Source: JAQVOO01 sp964524755
GTDB lineage: Bacteria; Spirochaetota; Spirochaetia; Sphaerochaetales; Sphaerochaetaceae
Assembly (NCBI GenBank): GCA_964524755.1
Contig: CAZGDR010000062.1
Span: 1-8,896, forward strand
Direction: 5' to 3'
Length of the DNA: 8,896 bases
Shown here: piece after piece, positions 6,583 through 8,896 of the stretch
Numbering within the stretch: the first letter of the stretch is position 1
Layout of the letters: the number at the start of each line of letters is the position of its first letter
The notes under the pieces: model-generated
What the model saw: only the letters and a program-made list of their open reading frames with translations
Database searches by the model: none
What the model was told of the DNA's origin: nothing
Translations under genes and position numbers: made by a program

Positions 6583-6671
6583 AAGTATCTTTCAATCGGC
6601 AATCGCTAGGCAGAGAGGAGAGTATAAGAGCTCTTGCTGTAGGGTTGCAACAAAGACACCCTGTTCTTGAT

Positions 6672-6716
6672 AAAAAAAGCGTGTGGAAAAGAAATTGAAA
6701 TCTCCTCCTCACACGC
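6672..6716 (-). terminator. rho-independent terminator of the dehydrogenase gene
   Basis: On the minus strand GCGTGTG ... CACACGC (6710-6716 / 6679-6685), followed by seven T residues (6672-6678). The 24-base loop can extend the stem past one mismatch only by using several G-U pairs, which exist only in the minus-strand RNA. It lies about 105 bases after the dehydrogenase stop and before the fprA promoter, so it insulates the two units. Confidence 0.7.
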
Positions 6717-6820
6717 GATCAAACGGGACGTAGTAATTTTAAGAACTGTACCACCACTCTCCCTGGTCATCAAAAGATAATCGTACATAGAGATGAAGTA
6801 ATCGGGTACAATGAACTTAC

Positions 6821-7906
6821 TTAGAAAGGAATATCCATGTGTAACTCTTCTCCAATTCCCCGTAATTGTTGGGCAACTTTCAAGGAGATGGGAACTCCTA
6901 GTTCATGGCATTCTTTTTCTGCTTCATGCTCTTTGAGCCCAGCATAATAGACACGATTAGCACCTTCAGCTGGTGGAGTATTCTGTAATTCATCTAAGAG
7001 TCGCCCCATATCGGTTTTAAACTCCTCTGGGTCTCTAAAAAGTTCAAGTTTAAGAGCACCGAAAAAATGACACACACGAGCACTCGTTTCAGCACTGTCC
7101 ATGACTGATTGACCAAAATCACCACCGCTGGTTACTGCGGTAAGAATATCGACAAGAACAGAGAGACCATACCCTTTGTGGCCACCATGCAACTCTCCTT
7201 CACCACCCAGCGGCAGCATGCCTCCACCCCGCTGGTAGAGCATGTCTTCCAATAATTGTTCGGCGTTGGAGGTTCCTTTACCTGTTGTATCGACGGCCCA
7301 ACCTGGAGGTAAGGGGCCTCCTTCTCTTTTGTAGACTTCAACTTTACCACGAGTAACACATGTAGTAGCCATATCGAGAGTGAACATACGCCCATTTGTT
7401 GCGGGTACTGAAACAGCTATAGGATTAGTGCCGAACCTGACTGTCCGTCCAAAAGTGGGAACCCCTAACGCAGCAGTATTAGTCATGCAAATGCCAATCA
7501 TATCATTTCTAGCAGCCATCTCTGTGTAATATCCGGCAATACCAAAGTGGTTGGAGTTTCTAATGGAGGCGAAGGAAGAGCCTATTTTGTCTGCTTTTTT
7601 TATGACTTGATGCATAGTTATCTTACTTAATCCCATACCCATAGCTCCCTGGGCATCGAGAACTAAAGAAAGAGGAGAGCTGCGTAGAATAACGGGTTTT
7701 ACCTTTGGCATCATAACGCCTTTACGAATTCCATTTACATAACGCCATAACCGGCCAACTCCATGGCTCTCAATACCTCGAGCATCTGCTGCAACAAGAA
7801 TTTGGGCTGAAGCAAGTGCTTCCTCATTTGGTACTCCCAAATGTGTAAAAACTTGTGAACAAAATTGCTCTAGGGTCTCCCTCTCCACGCGTATCGCCTG
7901 TTCCAT
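6821..7906 (-). CDS. malate/L-lactate dehydrogenase family oxidoreductase (Ldh2/YlbC/AllD type)
   Basis: NAD(P)H-dependent 2-hydroxyacid/2-ketoacid oxidoreductase of the family that also contains ureidoglycolate, sulfolactate and diketogulonate dehydrogenases, unrelated to classical Rossmann-fold malate dehydrogenases. The 361 residues are of family length. Conserved blocks: ESHGVGRL at 46-53 (H48), RNSNHFGIAGYY at 116-127 (H120), MTNT at 141-144, FGTNPIA at 158-164, GGHKGYGLS at 241-249 (H243, K244). The start at 7906 has AGGAGG (7914-7919) 7 bases upstream. A frame extending to 7936 would place that site inside the gene. It is a single gene with its own promoter and terminator, and no neighbouring pathway genes reveal the substrate. 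Family firm, substrate unknown. Confidence 0.92.
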   Translation of the reverse strand: MEQAIRVERETLEQFCSQVFTHLGVPNEEALASAQILVAADARGIESHGVGRLWRYVNGIRKGVMMPKVKPVILRSSPLSLVLDAQGAMGMGLSKITMHQVIKKADKIGSSFASIRNSNHFGIAGYYTEMAARNDMIGICMTNTAALGVPTFGRTVRFGTNPIAVSVPATNGRMFTLDMATTCVTRGKVEVYKREGGPLPPGWAVDTTGKGTSNAEQLLEDMLYQRGGGMLPLGGEGELHGGHKGYGLSVLVDILTAVTSGGDFGQSVMDSAETSARVCHFFGALKLELFRDPEEFKTDMGRLLDELQNTPPAEGANRVYYAGLKEHEAEKECHELGVPISLKVAQQLRGIGEELHMDIPF

Positions 7907-7941
7907 AAATTCTCCTCCTAGTAATATCAGAATCAAAATTT

Positions 7942-7970
7942 ACTATATCAGTGGATAAGTGTCTTTACAA
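7942..7970 (-). promoter_or_regulatory. promoter of the malate/lactate dehydrogenase gene
   Basis: On the minus strand TTGTAA (7965-7970), 17-base spacer, TATAGT (7942-7947). The predicted start near 7935 gives a leader of about 30 bases that contains the AGGAGG site. Confidence 0.6.
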
Positions 7971-7977
7971 CTGAAAC

Positions 7978-7997
7978 ATGACAGAACAAAATGTCAT
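7978..7997. promoter_or_regulatory. inverted repeat ATGACA-N8-TGTCAT upstream of the dehydrogenase promoter
   Basis: Perfect 6-base arms (7978-7983 and 7992-7997) with an 8-base spacer, 7 bases upstream of the dehydrogenase -35 and about 60 bases upstream of the divergent HAD promoter. The position suits an activator for the dehydrogenase or a shared regulator. It has no named consensus that I recognise. Confidence 0.3.
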
Positions 7998-8055
7998 CTA
8001 AATGAGGAAAAGATAAAAATCTGATAATCAAAATATCAATTCCAACCCTACGTAT

Positions 8056-8064
8056 TGCTATAAT
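8056..8064 (+). promoter_or_regulatory. extended -10 promoter of the HAD hydrolase gene
   Basis: TGCTATAAT at 8056-8064: consensus TATAAT preceded by TGn (t8056, g8057). No good -35 is seen. The predicted start near 8071 gives a leader of only about 19 bases. Confidence 0.6.
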
Positions 8065-8089
8065 ATACAACAATGGTCATACTCTAATC

Positions 8090-8896
8090 ATGAAAATACA
8101 GCACAAGATAAAAGCGATTGCCATCGATCTCGATGGGACATTATTAACTACCCAAAAGAAGATTACTGAAGCCACTATAAATACCCTCCGTTATGCTATG
8201 GACATGGGAATACATGTAGTTATTGCAACTGGCCGAGGTTTACATTCAGCCATGGATTTCGTAGAACAAGTAGGGACCCCATTTCCCTTGATTTGCTACA
8301 ATGGATCTTGTATTTATGATCATAAAAATAAAAAAGATTTGTGGCATTCTACCCTTGATACCGATATTAGCGCCGAGTTAATTACACTAGGGAAACAAAC
8401 AGATGCTCATCTCCACGCCTATGCAAACCACGAGCTCTATTTCTTAGAAGAGGGTAAGTATGCTGATTACCTAGAACCTATCAGTAGCCGAATAGGTAAT
8501 GTAACTACATTTAAACAAACTGATTCTATACGATTTACTAAAGCCATGTTCATTGGAGAAAAAGATACTACTGAAATTATTAGAAAACAATTACAGGAAA
8601 AATTTGGAGATCGCCTTTATATGGTCTATTCGCACGACTATTACTTTGAAATAATGGCCGGAGGGGTCACCAAAGGATCCGCTCTCAAACATCTTATGGA
8701 CATGTATTCAATCACCGCTGATGAGACAATGGCCTTTGGAGATGCGGACAATGACCGCGAAATGCTAGCCTGGGCTCGGTATAGCGTCGCCATGGGTAAT
8801 GCACATACTAGAGTTAAGCAGACAGCATCTTTCACCGCAGGTCACAATGATGAAGAAGGTGTGGCCAAGAAGATCCAGAAAATGTTGGGACTTGTA
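8090..8896 (+). CDS. Cof-type HAD-superfamily phosphatase (Cof-subfamily IIB), 3' end beyond the right edge
   Basis: Cytoplasmic sugar-phosphate or nucleotide-type phosphatase. Members hydrolyse small phosphorylated metabolites such as flavin or hexose phosphates with broad specificity. The open frame has 269 residues without a stop, close to the usual 265-290, so little is missing. HAD motifs: I DLDGT at 13-17 (nucleophile D13, acid D15), II ATGR at 46-49 (T47), III K195 in GGVTKG, IV GDADND at 217-222 (D218, D222). The large cap between about 80 and 185 is the IIB type. The ATG at 8090 lacks a convincing ribosome binding site, unlike every other gene here, but motif I starts at residue 13 as usual and no better start exists upstream. 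It is divergent from the dehydrogenase. Substrate unknown. Confidence 0.93.
   Translation, partial: MKIQHKIKAIAIDLDGTLLTTQKKITEATINTLRYAMDMGIHVVIATGRGLHSAMDFVEQVGTPFPLICYNGSCIYDHKNKKDLWHSTLDTDISAELITLGKQTDAHLHAYANHELYFLEEGKYADYLEPISSRIGNVTTFKQTDSIRFTKAMFIGEKDTTEIIRKQLQEKFGDRLYMVYSHDYYFEIMAGGVTKGSALKHLMDMYSITADETMAFGDADNDREMLAWARYSVAMGNAHTRVKQTASFTAGHNDEEGVAKKIQKMLGLV

Noticed and set aside
6606..6788. A 60-codon minus-strand frame between the dehydrogenase and fprA
   Set aside because: A rho-independent terminator (6672-6716) lies in the middle of it, no ribosome binding site precedes it, and the peptide is unrecognised.
7132..7395. An 87-codon minus frame
   Set aside because: It overlaps the dehydrogenase gene on the same strand in another frame, in the region coding for conserved dehydrogenase blocks.
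8641..8835. A 64-codon minus frame
   Set aside because: Antisense shadow of the HAD gene, covering the codons for motif IV.

Overview
The window looks like a chromosomal segment of a low- to mid-GC bacterium that lives mostly without oxygen. Candidates are an anaerobic Bacillota or a Spirochaetota. The reasons are AT-rich intergenic DNA, strong GGAGG-type ribosome binding sites, an oxygen-reducing flavodiiron protein paired with superoxide dismutase, and a large Cas9 that, from memory of the family, resembles the Treponema denticola branch of type II-A. The lineage is an inference and cannot be settled from the sequence alone.

Left third (1-3230): the 5' part of a type II CRISPR-Cas locus. 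A cas9 gene runs on the minus strand from 3066 off the left edge: 1022 codons, no stop, with the bridge helix, RuvC-I, RuvC-II, HNH and the start of RuvC-III. The edge falls one codon after the last catalytic aspartate. Upstream of it, on the plus strand, lies a gene not detectable as an ORF: a tracrRNA (about 3103-3214). It has an anti-repeat, three short hairpins and a rho-independent terminator, behind a TTGACT-N17-TAAGAT promoter that overlaps the cas9 ribosome binding site. The CRISPR array and cas1/cas2 (and csn2, if present) are not in the window and are expected to its left.

Middle (3231-6600): a spacer of about 300 bases with a palindrome and an extended -10 promoter leads into corA, a divalent-cation channel on the plus strand with a GTN variant of the usual GMN signature. 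A 9-bp hairpin separates corA from a convergent two-gene minus-strand operon, flavodiiron protein (fprA-like) then superoxide dismutase (sodA-like). Together these would remove O2 and superoxide. An inverted repeat overlaps the -10 of this operon.

Right (6600-8896): a rho-independent terminator follows a minus-strand NAD(P)-dependent malate/lactate dehydrogenase family gene. Its promoter region diverges from a plus-strand Cof-type HAD phosphatase gene that runs off the right edge. A perfect 6-8-6 inverted repeat lies just upstream of the dehydrogenase promoter.

The most interesting part is the Cas9-tracrRNA head. Its small interlocked regulatory region appears to place each promoter inside the transcribed region of the other, and cas9 looks AT-richer than the metabolic genes, which suggests horizontal acquisition.
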